Origin: Adiantum capillus-veneris
Lineage: Eukaryota; Streptophyta; Polypodiopsida; Polypodiales; Pteridaceae
NCBI GenBank assembly: GCA_014529385.2
Contig: CM043942.1
Coordinates: forward strand, 5,668,501 to 5,732,500
Direction of reading: 5' to 3'
Length of the DNA: 64,000 nucleotides
Shown: positions 10,948 to 23,041 of the stretch, piece by piece
Position numbering within the stretch: position 1 is the stretch's first letter
How the letters are laid out: every line of letters begins with the position of its first letter
The notes under the pieces: generated by a model
What the model saw: the letters and a program-made list of their open reading frames with translations, nothing else
Database searches by the model: none
What the model was told of the DNA's origin: nothing
Position numbers and translations under genes: made by a program

Positions 10948-12690
10948 ACAACAAAGTGGAAGCAAGTTTGCTAAGACAGCACCGAAAGGAGAAGTAGCTG
11001 TAAGCTAGGAGCATCTTGTAGAGGAAGTGCTAAAAAAAATTAATATGTATCCCAAGCCTCATGCTAAACAGCCGAAGTGGTGTGCTATTGAACAAAAATG
11101 AACAAACCATGTGACGGAAGAATGTTATTATAACAAGGGATATGTGAGAGAGCGACCATATGCTCCCCAAGTTTAGATAGCATCTCCTCAACTTCCACCG
11201 ATGCCTAGGTATCCAAGCATGCAACCTACAAGGACCTATAGGTGTAGAAAGACCACAACCAATATTGGGGCAACACCACCCCTACCAGGAATAAGACCGG
11301 TAGACATAAGATACACACCAACGATAAACGAACCAGAAGAGAAGGCTTTGGTACCTATGCATGCATATTATAATGATTCCAATGGATATGTAGCAAATCC
11401 TGTCTATTATACACCAGAAGAATCCCCAACGCCAGAACCTTGGAGCATGATTGGAAGTACAGGACCACCAACAGCTGCACATGCAGCACGAGAAGGAAGA
11501 TACAACTTGGATGAACGAACACTATTGTTCATAGCCAACGGAGGCATGGGCGGGTAGAGGCATGCACACCAACAAAGAGGAGCTCAAGGAGCACGTCAAC
11601 AGCCTAAGGGACCCTGCTACAAGTGTGGTGGAGACCATTGGCTAAGAGACTGTCCTCATGATGAAATCATTAGAGTCAACGCATATTGCACCAAGTGTGG
11701 AATTACTCACTTGATTCTTGATTGCCCTAAGAACCAGAGCAAAGGAGCAAAGACTACTTTGAACATGCTGGGAGCAGTGCCTTCCAGTGGAGGGTCAGAA
11801 AATGAAACTACAATTCCTGTTAAGGTCTTGACGAGAGCCCAAACAAGGAAAGATGACAATCAGCCCAAGAGTAGGGATGAAAATCAAGAGTAAATCAAGA
11901 CTGACAAGTCTAGCGTCAGTCGTGATAATCCTTGGAAAGAACAAAGAGAAAAAATGAAAGCTAGACATGAACGAAAACAGAAGGCTATAGAAGCTGAGCT
12001 AACAATGGCTCGAGAGCAAGTTAAATAGCAGAGAGAGTCTGACTCTCTAAAATCGACGGAGGGACCTAGGAGTGCAAGCTCAGGAGGGTTTGTATTGGTA
12101 GATAAGGTCAATGAACCCTTGGATGCAATCTTGCAAGCCTATGAAGCAAGATTGAGAAACAGACAGACTCTAGAGCAAAGGTGGATGACATATCCATATC
12201 CAGAGATAGAAAAACAGAGACTAGAGATGTGCAAGTAGTTGATTGAAACTGCACAAGCCTTACTAGAGCCTCCACCTGTGGAAGTGAGGGATAGAATAAT
12301 CAAATCACCAAACAATGAAACACCTATCAAAACTGAACAAAGGGTACCTGACAAGATAGAAAACGTTAAATCCTTGCCTAATGTAGAGGATGCAAGAGTC
12401 ATGCCTAATAGCACTGAGGAATCACTGAAGGGTTTTCCACCATATGCACCCATTGTGGAAGAAAAATGGCCTGAAGAGATATGGGAAACGGTGAGAAAAA
12501 CTCAAGAAAAATATGAGACAAAAACAGTTGAGTCAACGCCTTTCTGGAAGTTGAACTTGAATAAATCACCACGGGAGTTAGACGCTAAATCATTTCAAGG
12601 GGATGATGGTTCAGTTGCATCAGAAGATAGCAGTCGAGCATCACTCAAAACTTTGCCACCATACATGGGGGACTACGAGGCAAAGTCGGG
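10948..12690 (+). pseudogene. Gypsy copy 1 gag with two zinc knuckles
   Basis: Gag packages element RNA. The readable frame is broken by stops at about 11094, 11175, 11555, 11891, 12026 and 12236. Downstream of a proline-rich segment lie two knuckles, CYKCGGDHWLRDC (about 11615-11653) and CTKCGITHLILDC (about 11687-11725). Both have the spacing CX2CX3HX4C, one residue short of the usual CX2CX4HX4C. A Lys/Glu-rich region (11950-12690) follows, comparable to the spacer between gag and protease in the related elements here. Coding resemblance stops abruptly near 12690, where a foreign block begins. The same short-spaced knuckle pair occurs in the minus-strand gag at 35.4-39.4 kb. Confidence 0.75.
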
Positions 12691-13715
12691 TACTTCTTCT
12701 CTCTGTAAAGCCTCTCAAATTGCCAATCTTCTCGCAACCTATTCTGCAGTGAATTGACTCCCTCACCGCAAATCTGTTCTATAGTGATCACCTTGGACAG
12801 TGGCACTGCATTGGCACCATCTATGGCCACTAGAACGTTCGGAAAACAGACTGACAACAAGAAGCACCCGCTTGTACTATTGCAGAACAAACAGAATCTG
12901 GATCAACCATAGCCCGTTGCGCTTTGACCACTTCGGCTTACTGCCACATAGCCCCCTTGTAGCACCTGGCTAGATTGCAGCATCACCATAATTTCCATCA
13001 TCGGCAGTCCTCACAGCACATCCATCGATGTTGCTCAACACAAAAACCCAAACTGTTGAACCCTTATGGTTGCCCCCATCAGTCTCCATTGGTCTGCATC
13101 CCTACGTTTGGCGTAGTCAAAAGAAGCCTCCCACATATGGTCCTCTATGGCAGCAATCCTTCTTTGTGACAATCTGTAATCATGCCTTCAGTTGTGCAAG
13201 GTTTTCCGTAACAGATTGTGGTAGCACTTTCCTCCCTCAGAACATCGCTTTCACTGACTTGATCCCAAGAACCACCCTAACAGCGCATACATTGCGGTTG
13301 CTCCTGATGTTTACTCTGCTTCTCGCAGGGCCATCATCACCAAAGGTTGTGGAGGTTCGATCAAACTACGTGTTCACCAAGTGTAATAGGCATGGCTGCC
13401 TATTACGAGACTGTGCTCACAGAAATGCAAGAGAGAGAAGCACAACACAGCATTAGAGAGAGAGAGAGAATAAGAATACATCAGATGCCATAGCCTTTGA
13501 TTATGAGAAAATCCCCATAAAGCGTACAAAGGAAACCCTTCCTTATATAGAAATAATGAGCACCCTTTCATATCCCCGTATCCCTTCCTGATTATGCCTC
13601 TTGAGATCCCCTCCTTCTAAGGGCTTATTCCCACATGAAGGTACACAAAGGCATGCCGGACACTCCCAATGTGATTAATGCGGTCATGTGCGGTCCGGGC
13701 TCATACACGACGAAT
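12691..13715. other. Foreign 1-kb block replacing gypsy protease and RT
   Basis: Gag similarity ends near 12690, and RNase H similarity resumes near 13716 at CEESFQKLKDAL. Protease and RT should lie between but do not. The block is unlike either flank. On the minus strand it has a TATATAAGG box (about 13541-13553), a hairpin GTAATAGGCA...TGCCTATTAC (13382-13405) and an AG-rich tract, which would fit part of an LTR or promoter on that strand. A 142-codon plus-strand ORF (13028-13456) shows no known motif. I found no target-site duplication, so insertion plus deletion, or an unequal recombination, is likely. Confidence 0.55.
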
Positions 13716-16156
13716 GTGAGGAGTCATTCCAGAAATTAAAAGATGCACTGGTATCTGCACCAATTCTAAAAGCACCGGATTGGTCAAAGATTTTTCATGT
13801 ACATGTAGATGCTTCGGCATTTGCAATAGGCTGTATATTAGCACAACCAGGAGAGGGTAATACATATTTTCCCATCAGTTATGCTAGTAGACAACTCAAC
13901 AGTGCAGAGAAGAATTATACCACCACTAAAAGAGAAGAATTAGGTATGATATACGTGGTAAAGAAATTTCATCATTATTTGCTTGCAAACAAATTCACAT
14001 TTTTTGCGGATCATCAGGCACTTTTGTACTTAGTAAACAAACCTTGTAACACGGGACGAATTGTAAGATGGTTCATTGTGTTGCTGGAGTTTGATTTTAC
14101 GGTAGTAGTAAAGAAAGGAAAAACTCATCAAAGAGCAGACCACCTTTCTCGATTGCTAAATGGCAAAAAGGCTACTGGTGTAGATGATGATCTCCTAGAC
14201 GCATACCTATTTAATATAGAGATGGTACCAAAGTGGTCAGAGCAGATTACTCTGTTGTTGACATATGGAATGAATCTTGACGAAAGACACACGGTGGAAG
14301 ACGTTAGACAAGCACAAAATTACACTATGCTTGCAGGAAGAATGTATCATCATGGTAACTATGGGATTCTAAGGTTATGTATAGGCCCAGAGGAGTACGA
14401 CGCGTATATAGAGGAGGCACAAACACAGACAGGGGGTTTCCATCGAGGAAATCAAATAACCTATGAACACTTACGAAGACTTGGAGTGTATTGGCCTGGA
14501 ATGGCAGGCAATGTAGCTAATTACATCAAGAAATGCAACTTTTGCACAGCCAATACCACTGTGGATTATGCCACATTATACCAAGTGACGATAGCACCCG
14601 CATGGAGTCATGCTATTGTGGAATATTTGACTCAAGAGATTGGTCTAAAGCTAGACAAAAGGCTTTACAAATCGAAGCGAATAGGTATATCATCATTAGT
14701 GACCAATTGTAAAAAAGAGGACCTGATGACCAGTTGAGGATAGTTCCTCATGAAAATGACTACTTTCCATTATTGGAGAAAGCCCATGCAGGCATAGCAG
14801 GGGGTCATTTTTTGGTGGAGAGAACCGTAAAAATCATTATGATTGTAGGCATATGGTGGCCGACCATGATTCAAGATGCAGCAGAATTCGTGAAAAGGTG
14901 TGATGAATGTCAACGCACTAAGGTACCAGTTAAGAGAGACGACATGCCTTTAAGACCAATGATGAGTGCCCGAGCATTCGCTAAATGGAGATTGGACTTT
15001 GTTGGTCCTATTACTTCACCAGCTTATCATTCACAAGCACAATACATCATAGTGGCCATTGATTATATGACCAACTGGGTGGAAGCAAAAGCCACAACAA
15101 GGCAGATGCAAGTACCACGGCACAATTCTTATATGAATATGTGTTTAGTGTTTACACGATATGGCCTACCAATCGAGCTGGTGAGTGATAGAGCGACGCA
15201 CTTTGTAAATGAAGTTATCAAACATCTCTTGAATGAGTTTATGGTAATTCATCGCAAATCTGCACCCTACCATCCACAAGCCAATGGCCAAGTAGAAGCA
15301 ACCAACAAAATATTGTGCACAGTTCTTACGAAAATGGTTAGTGAAACAAGGACGGACTGGGATCAAATGCTATATTCAGCATTGTGGGCTTATCAAGTTG
15401 CATATAAAACAACACACAATGCTACCGTTTAATATGGTGTATGGGTTAAATGCAATACTGCCTATTGAATTTTTTATTCTAACACTAAGGGTAGCTAAAC
15501 GGTTGGACTGGACGGGCCATGAGCTTTCAGAACGGTTAGATGACCTAGAAAAACTAAACGAGTTACGACTCAATGCGGTAGCAACCATTTTTGCCAAGAA
15601 AAGACAACAGAAAGAGTTTTTTGACAAACATGTCAAAAACAAGGACTTTAAAACGGGGGACTATGTCTTGGTATACACCCTTAAACAGCATGCCAAGAAA
15701 CTAAAGAAAAGAGGAATGGGGCCTTATTTGATCCAAGATATCTCGTCTAGCGGAGCAGTAAAACTACCGACACTAGATGGAAAAGAAATGCCGAATTGGA
15801 TTAGTGGGTGTCATTTGAAAAAGTATCATCTACCTCTAACTCTTGGGATGTTGTTTCAATTGCATTATGGCAAAGCCTATAGACAGGAACAGCAACGAGT
15901 TCATGACCAGGCACAGCAAGAAGCCAAGGAATGCATTGCTAAGCGAAAGCAGTTTCTGAGGACAATAAACATGGTCACACCGATGATGACTGAAGAATAT
16001 CCTTTTCCAACAATCCAAACAATCGAAGCGGATATACAAAGCGAAGAACTAGCAAGGACAATCACAGACCTTATGGCTCAGGATGAGAACACCATTGACA
16101 CTTTAGAAAATACATGGTGTAGTCTTTACATAAAAGCATATGCAGACACAGAATAA
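13716..16156 (+). pseudogene. Gypsy copy 1 pol: RNase H, H2C2 fingers, integrase
   Basis: Domains in order: Ty3-type RNase H (DASAFAIGCILAQPG, then FFADHQALLYLV; about 13740-14160); a first H2C2-like finger (GFH...YWPGM...CNFC, 14441-14545); a second, better H2C2 finger (AHAGIAGGH...WWPTM...CDEC, 14784-14910); integrase core with Asp in RLDFVGPI (about 14995), Asp in LVSDRATHF (about 15186) and Glu in NGQVEATN (about 15296); and a C-terminal region with GPYLIQDISSSGAVKL (about 15720). Three overlapping frames are needed (changes near 14735 and 15430). RT is absent. The C-terminus stops at about the point where copy 2 enters its second retropepsin. Confidence 0.88.
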
Positions 16157-16343
16157 GTAGAAACCTATGCCATTAGGAAAAATATGAACCCTCTAGGGGC
16201 CCTTTGGGATTAAGGTTAATTAGAGGCCAGCCAATAGGAAGAGGGTGGTGGACACACTCTATACCCTCAAAAAAGTAGGGGGACAAGGTAGCCTTACACC
16301 TCTTAATGGCCTCTTACCTAGTGAGAAGGTAAGGGAGGTGGCT

Positions 16344-16400
<57 letters not shown>
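16344..16400 (+). repeat. 57-bp poly-G run
   Basis: An uninterrupted G homopolymer follows a purine-rich AAGGGAGGTGGCTG stretch just downstream of the gypsy copy 1 pol. The position would suit an expanded polypurine tract. The exact length is unreliable because homopolymers of this size are hard to sequence. Confidence 0.8.
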
Positions 16401-16402
<2 letters not shown>

Positions 16403-18964
16403 CACTTTGACCTTTTTTCCCCCACTTTTTGGCCCGGATTTAAAAATTTTAAATTTTCAAAAAATTTCAAAAACAAGTTTTCCCTCCTTAAAAGGTCCCC
16501 TAACCTATTCCATGGTCAAAAAAGTATTTTTGACCTCCAAAAGTCAAAAACGTGCACTAAAAATTTCCAAAAAATTTCAAAACATCATTTTCCACCCTCC
16601 AAAGTCTTTCCAAACCTATTCTATAGCTAAAAAGTGATTTTCTCTCTCTACAAACCCTTTTCCAAGCTCTCCATGGCTGCAACAACCACATGCATCCCCT
16701 ATAGTCCAACATTATCTCTCTACTAGCTTTCTCCCATCTCCAGTGTAGCACCAAGTAAGCTTCTCCCCCATCTCTTCCCCTTGCCCACCACATAGTTCCA
16801 CACCAAGCTAGCTCTTCTCCCTTCTCTCACCTCCATTACAGCATGAAACAAGATTCTCCTCCTTCTACTTTCATTCACTCGCACTACATGGAAACCTCTA
16901 CTCCCAAAGGTGGAAAAATCATCAACTCACATGACTTGCATACCACAAGAACAGGAGGTGTGAATAGTGCATGGGCATTGCAAGGATTCATCTCCAACAT
17001 AAAGATAGAATGGTGAGAAAACTACCCTTGTAGCTTACATTCAGAGCTTAAGATCATCTCCATCTTTAAGTTTATCATGCTGGAGGGAATTAACCTCTTT
17101 ATGGCTTTCAATGTTTAGGCTTCACACCTCATAACATTGGGTGGTGCTATTTTGTTGATGGCTTTGGTGCGCCATCTATAGTTTTGTAGCATGTGATTGA
17201 GTCTCACAATGTAAGTAAGTTGTGTTATCTATGGAGAGTCATCAAAGATTTTTCTTATAATGTATTCTTTGTATAGTTGTCATTAGATTATTAGAATGAT
17301 ATCATTTTGTACTTTATAACTTTGTGCTCACATAATCTGTTGTTTACTTACAGAGTCAACTTGTTTTGGGAGGACATGAGCAAGCAACCATGTGCAGAGA
17401 TGGAAATCACCCTATTTTTGTTCCGTGAGGAACCTTTCACTACCGTGTTAAAAGATTTTGATAAGAATAGTAGGATTTTTGTAGAATCTTGAACCAATAG
17501 GTACTCTTTAGGAGCTCTTAGAAAAGCCATCCCTATAGTACTACTATCTTCCCTAGTGTCATAGACACACAAATACTCGTGTATATGAATCTCTAGATGA
17601 GAAAGACAAATACTCGTAAGAGAAGCCTAACAGCAACAACATTGTCTCCATTTGTAATTATTTTTATGAGGCTGGATTCCTCTATAAATGCAATATAAAT
17701 ATTTCTTTTTGTTAAATGGTGTCGCACTGAGTGAGAGTATTTAATTTAGATTATTGGAGTTTCATACAGATTTGAGAAATATTGTTGATTTTTATGGATA
17801 TTCTGATTTTCCTGTAAGATGTTTGAAGTTTCAAGTCTTAATCATTCCACCATGAAGAAATTCATGCAATATTTTGATTTCAGTTTAATCACTAATGGTT
17901 ATTCTTATTGAGTGGATCATAACCTTTGTCAAGATGTCCTCATTTGGGGATGTTGAATATATATCAATAGCAACATTTCAAAAGTTGAGAAAGCTAAATT
18001 CTTGCTTTCCAAAATGTTATTGTTTCCATACTATGCCTATGCCAAGCTTGACTTAGAGAAATGACAACTTGGGATGGAGGTGTAGATATATAGGGGTGAC
18101 TTATTATTGATTCTTGTTTCATCATATATATTATAAAGCCTTTGAGTTTCCACCTTTTTTAGTAGTGTTGAGAAGTTTTTGGTATCAAACCTTCTTAAAT
18201 ATCCCTATTCGTTCGCTATTGGTAGCTATTTATTTGGTATTGCTAAAGATCATACCAATAGCTATCACCTTGTGAACTTAATTGTTGAATTGCGGATTTG
18301 ATTTTTACTATGTAGCTCATTTGGATAGAGAAAGTGTAAATATAAATTATAGATACATGCATTGTTAACATAGAAGATATGTATCACTCGAACCTATATA
18401 ACTGCTAATCAAGAAACCTTTGGTTGGATACTATAACAATAGGGGTCACATGTGGTTTTAAATACCAAAGAAATGGCTTAACCAAAAAATTTCCAAGAAC
18501 ACGAGGTGAACACAAGGAAGTAAAAATTGGCTCCTTGTTTGGTTGATTTCTAGTGCTAAATGTTCTGAGTGCACAAAATTTGTGAGGCCTTTGACCTTGG
18601 GAGTTCACTAAAGTATATGTAACATAGCACATGTGTTCAACATAAGGGAATTTATATTCTTGTAAAGTTACAGAAACATGTGTAGGTAAGGCCTATAAGG
18701 GCTACTTTCAATCCATTGTGGTGAACGCACATAGTGAATACTCCGGACATTAAACACTACAACTCTATCTCATGGCCATACATTAAAACAAAGCCCCTAT
18801 TTGTCATTTTGAAGCCCCAGGGACCCTCAACAAGAGGGACCACAACGGCGCATAGAATGCCCATCCAGGCACAAATAGGGACCAAGATATTTCCAAGAAC
18901 TGGGGATGGACACAAGGAAGTAAAAAATGGTTGATAAGTATGATACAAGGTTTAGGTATGTGCC
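16401..18964. other. AT-rich gene-free region with diverged direct repeats
   Basis: No coding similarity is visible. Two diverged copies of an AAAATTTCAAAA...CCTATTC.ATGG segment lie at about 16441-16535 and 16556-16645. A second related pair, TTTCCAAGAAC...ACACAAGGAAGTAAAAA, occurs at about 18488-18530 and 18890-18930. A diverged single arm of the palindromic unit described next lies at 18800-18860. The rest looks like old non-coding transposon sequence. Confidence 0.5.
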
Positions 18965-19680
18965 ATTTGGGGGGGGGGGGTTGCTATGAACACATTAAAC
19001 TGCCCAGTTCTATCTCATGGACATGCATTAAAAAAATCTTGTACTTGTCATTTTAGGGCCCCAGGGACCCTCAACAAGAGGGGCCACAAGGGCGCGCAAA
19101 CTGGCCATCCAAAACTTTTGGATGGCCAGTTTGCGCGCCCTTGTGGCCCCTCTTGTTGAGGGTCCCTGGGGCCCTAAAATGACAAGTACAAGCTTTTTGT
19201 TAATGCATGGCACGATACAATGTTTAGCTATTTGCCATTGGGGGGGGGGGGGGGGGGGGGGGGAGTTTGCTATGAATACATTAATTTGCCCAGTTCTATC
19301 TCATGGCTATGCATCAGAAAAAGCCTATACTTGTCATTTTAGGGCCCCAGGGACCCTCAACATGAGGGGGCCACAAGGGCGCGCAAATTGGCCATCCAAA
19401 AAAAATTGGATGGCCAATTTGCGCGCCCTTGTGGCCCCCACATGTTGAGGGTCTCTGGGGGCCTAAAATGACAAGTACAAGATTTTTTTTTATGCATGGC
19501 ATGATACAAAGTTTAGCTATTTGCCATTGGGGGGGGGGGGGTTGCTATGAATACATTAATTTGCCCAATTCTATCTCATGGCTATGCATCAGAAAAAGCC
19601 TATACTTGTCATTTTAGGGCCCCAAGGACCCTCAACATGAGGGGCCACAAGGGCGTGTAAATTGGCCATCCAAATTTTTT
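18965..19680. repeat. Array of long palindromes separated by poly-G
   Basis: Two nearly perfect inverted repeats and one half unit lie in tandem. The first spans about 19020-19210 with its centre at 19115; the second spans about 19310-19500 with its centre at 19402. Each arm of about 85-90 bases runs from ATGCAT through ACTTGTCATTTTAGGGCCC to GGCCATCC. A third unit has only its left arm (19606-19672) and ends in poly-T. Before each unit come a G run (18969-18980, 19240-19263, 19529-19541) and TTGCTATGAA.ACATTAA...CTATCTCATGG. The whole unit repeats at 270-290 bases. A foldback or satellite-like element is the simplest reading. Confidence 0.9.
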
Positions 19681-21160
19681 TATTTTTTTTTAGAGGCCGT
19701 GACAACGCGCGAGCTTTTCCTTCTCCTATTCTTGAAACCTCTCAGTATTTTTAGCACCCCCCTAGTGCCTATATAAAGGACCCTTCTCCTCTCACTTTGA
19801 ACACACACATCTACAGAAGCAGAAGCTCTCTTGCAACGACTCGCCGGACTATGGCTCCGAAGCAACACGAAGTTCTAAGGACGCCCATGTCGTTGCACCA
19901 CCAAGGAAAGTGGGAAGAAAGGTGTCAACTCCGAACGTATCTCATGCGGAAGCATCAACCGAAGAATAAGTCGAAGCCGTCCAACCTCCAGCACAGGAGT
20001 TAGTCACACGCGCTCCAAATCCGGTAAGACAAATTTATAATTCTGCAATGGTATTCATGTTTGACTTGGGAAGCCAAGCATAGGGAACCCCTTAAACCGT
20101 CCGAAAAATGTGATTCTATCACATGAAACACACATATGTTTTCATAGACTAGTGAAAGGACTGTTTGATAAATTGTTACTGTTTGTTGGATTGTTATTGT
20201 TTAATCAATTGTTATTGTTTGATAAGCGGTTTCTGATTGATATGAAGAATTGGTTGATCATGTTTAATGAATCATTAATGAGATGAATTGTTGAAAGAAT
20301 ATATTTTATTCTCGTGGGTAGCGAGATGATTCCGCGGATAGCGGAGATTAAAGCTGAGGTTATCGGCTCTCTTTTGTTCCTCGCGGTTAGCGAGATGCCT
20401 CGCGGGTAGCGGGATGCCTAGCGGTTAGCAAGATGCCTTGCGAGTAGCAGGATGCCTCGCAGTTAGCGAGATGGGAAGGTTGCGCAAGTCGCAGTTAGCG
20501 AATAAATCCTTTGCAAAGGCTCTGTTATTTAGACAGAGAAAGTCCGCGGGTAGCGGCAAAATGATGAGAAATTGGAAAATTTGTTTTTGTTGAATAATAG
20601 GGTTGCCTTCATTAGCATTGTTTGAATTGTTTTGGTATTTTTTGAAGGGCTGTATGCAAGAACCTGTGTTTGGAATTAATTAAGGAACACTGTTTGTATA
20701 TGTAAAACAGTGTGGAAAAAAGTGTGCGTGTGGTGTGGAAAGTGGGGACTGGCTCAGGTTGCCAGTCAAGGATGGGTGGACTCGATTAGTCGAGTACTTT
20801 TCACTTTGTCTCTGTTAGTTAGAGATTTATCCCATGTCATATTTTGGATTCAAGGATGGCTGACGTGCCTCTTAAACGCGGGGAAAAAGGCGTTGTTTTT
20901 GGATCCTTAATGTGTGAAAGGGATTTCTTCTCATATAATGTAAGATCTAGAGTCCATAGAATCTTTAACCTCATCGACCTGGCTTGTGGCGTAGGGTCTT
21001 GCAACCACGAACACAATAGGTGAAAGTCTTCTTCTCTTTCGTTGCTCGTATCCTTGCTTCGCATTATCGGAGTAGGAAGTCGTCAACGAATTTAGAGGAT
21101 AAAGAAGGCTATCTTCCAAGTCGCCCCGATCTTTTAGGATGGGGACCTTATAGTTGGTAT
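19681..21160 (+). other. LTR-like region with TATA box and primer-site-like end
   Basis: A TATATAAAGG box lies at about 19770-19780, followed by non-coding leader-like sequence. The stretch ends at TTGGTATCAAAGT (about 21153-21165), which resembles the initiator-Met primer-binding site TGGTATCAGAGC, as if a 5' LTR ended just before it. Directly after comes AAGTACAAG.CTTTTT..AATGCATGGC, which is also the outer edge of the palindrome units at 19.0-19.5 kb. No partner LTR was found, so the identity is tentative. It contains the minisatellite at 20381-20475. Confidence 0.35.
20381..20475 (+). repeat. 19-bp minisatellite, five units
   Basis: Five contiguous 19-bp units of the form TCGCGGTTAGCGAGATGCC differ from one another at two to four positions each. 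Looser copies (CTCGTGGGTAGCGAGATG near 20312, CGCGGATAGCGGAG near 20333, CCGCGGGTAGCGGC near 20543) lie on both sides. Units are directly adjacent, without spacers. Confidence 0.92.
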
Positions 21161-21165
21161 CAAAG

Positions 21166-22920
21166 TACAAGACTTTTTTAATGCATGGCCATAATTCAAG
21201 TGGTCAGTTTTTTTTTTTTTTTTAAGTCTTGAACTTTTAGGTTGTTTTCAAGAGCTTCTAGTGTTCAATTGGCTCCGAATCTGTCTGGGCTTGTCTCACA
21301 TAAATTTGTTCATCTCGTCGCGCTCTTCGACCATCGTGTGATGCAAAAAAATTATATCCTACTCGGATTTTCCAAAAATAAACGTGCAAGTTGGCAATTT
21401 CTTAAAAAATGATGTAAAACAGACATTTCTTACTTTTTCCTTAATCTACGGGTTCGAACGGGCATTAAAACCATGGAATCTAAAAATACTCAGAGAACCA
21501 ATGTTTTTTATTGTGTTAAGGACTGCATTTCCTACATACAAAACTTTCTCAGAATCTCACCCTAACACCTTCAAAAGTGGCTTCCAAGGAGTGCCCTCGA
21601 TCAAAAATTGAAACTGAAGGAAAACAATCAGAATGTAACTCCTAGATTGTGTACAAACTTTAAAATAACCAAAATTTCCTTTTAAAAAAAGTTATTGCTA
21701 AAAATTTGAAAATAGACCACCCTTGGACTTCCCACAATGATAGAAATCAAAGGGTTCAAGGAGAGGTCTGGTGTCACAAGTGCATGGTAGGAATCTAATC
21801 GAGGCTTATTCCGTCAAGATCTCTTATACTTTATTATGTCTTCTCATGTACAATCTTACCAAACAAAAACAAACTTACACTTGAAATGACTACAAATTTT
21901 ATTTAACTTATCAAACAATCTAAAATATGGTAGACCTAGAGTGCTCTTACACATCAACAAACAAAAAAGTCCAAATTTCTTCTCATTAACTTTGATAAAC
22001 ATACATCTGTGAACAACTTCCAAGGAGTAGTGCGGTCATAGTTCTTACATCCATTCCATGACATGGTATGCTCCTGGGGTGACCTATCACATAAAAATAT
22101 CTTTGGTAGGAGTGTCCTCATGTTAGGAAAGGGTGTGTTGCTGCTGATGAAAAGTTTTTGCATTGTCCTACTAGGGATCTCTCCATGTTAGCATAATGAT
22201 TTTTGGTGTAGTGGGAGCCACATTGCCGCTGAGGAGAGCTTTGTGCCACCGTAAAAGCTTCATGTTATGCCAGTTCCTTGAGCCATTCTTGCAAACAACG
22301 CCACTCAACTAGCATAGCAAGAGGTCACCTTGTAACAAAAACATGTATGAATTCAACATTTGCAAGCTATATAATGAAGACACTTGTTAAGTTTATGATG
22401 TACAAATTTGCAAGTATTTCTATCTAACTGGGAATAAACAATACAAAAATATACATTAGGATGAGATTACCACCCCTAATAAGCATGGATTTGAAGAACC
22501 TACCTACAAGATGTAACAAAGAAGACTGTTTTAGAGGAAAAGTGGTGACACTTGGCCTCTCTAACCTGCAGCCTTTCACTATTTGTGCATAAAAGCAACC
22601 TTTGTGCCAAGCACTACAAAACAAGTAGAGGCAACACCTTAGACTTCAAAGTTTATGATAAGAAGAACACAATCAAAAGTAAGAAGTATATTGTTACCTT
22701 GCATAAAGGGGTGTTTTATTCAAATATGTGATGGTATTACCAAGATATTGAAGAATAGTCAACATTCATCTCACCGATGGTACGACGTTCCTGGGATGAC
22801 CTCTGCTCACCCTCTGCTCACTCTCACGTGCGGCCTTCTGTGCAAACGTTGCGAACAAGAAAATATGTATGCATACGATTTGTGATGTCCTTGAGCACCA
22901 TGGTAGTTGTTGCATGAGGA
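21166..22920. other. Gene-free AT-rich region
   Basis: No ORF longer than 110 codons with recognisable composition, no LTR pair and no strong palindrome were found. It contains a poly-T run at about 21210-21224. I see nothing else in it. Confidence 0.5.
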
Positions 22921-22992
22921 AGCAAAGGATGAAAAGAGAGAGTGGGGAGGGAGAGAGAGAGGAACATGGGAGAAGGCAAGGGGGTAGTGGGG

Positions 22993-23041
<49 letters not shown>

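Noticed and set aside
13028-13456. A 142-codon plus-strand ORF that might be a captured host gene
   Set aside because: No motif, no homologous segment in the window and no splice or start context; kept only as part of the unexplained block.
20381-20475. Regularly repeated short units that might be a CRISPR array
   Set aside because: The 19-bp units are directly adjacent with no spacers, and the surrounding sequence is plant retroelement DNA, so this is a minisatellite.
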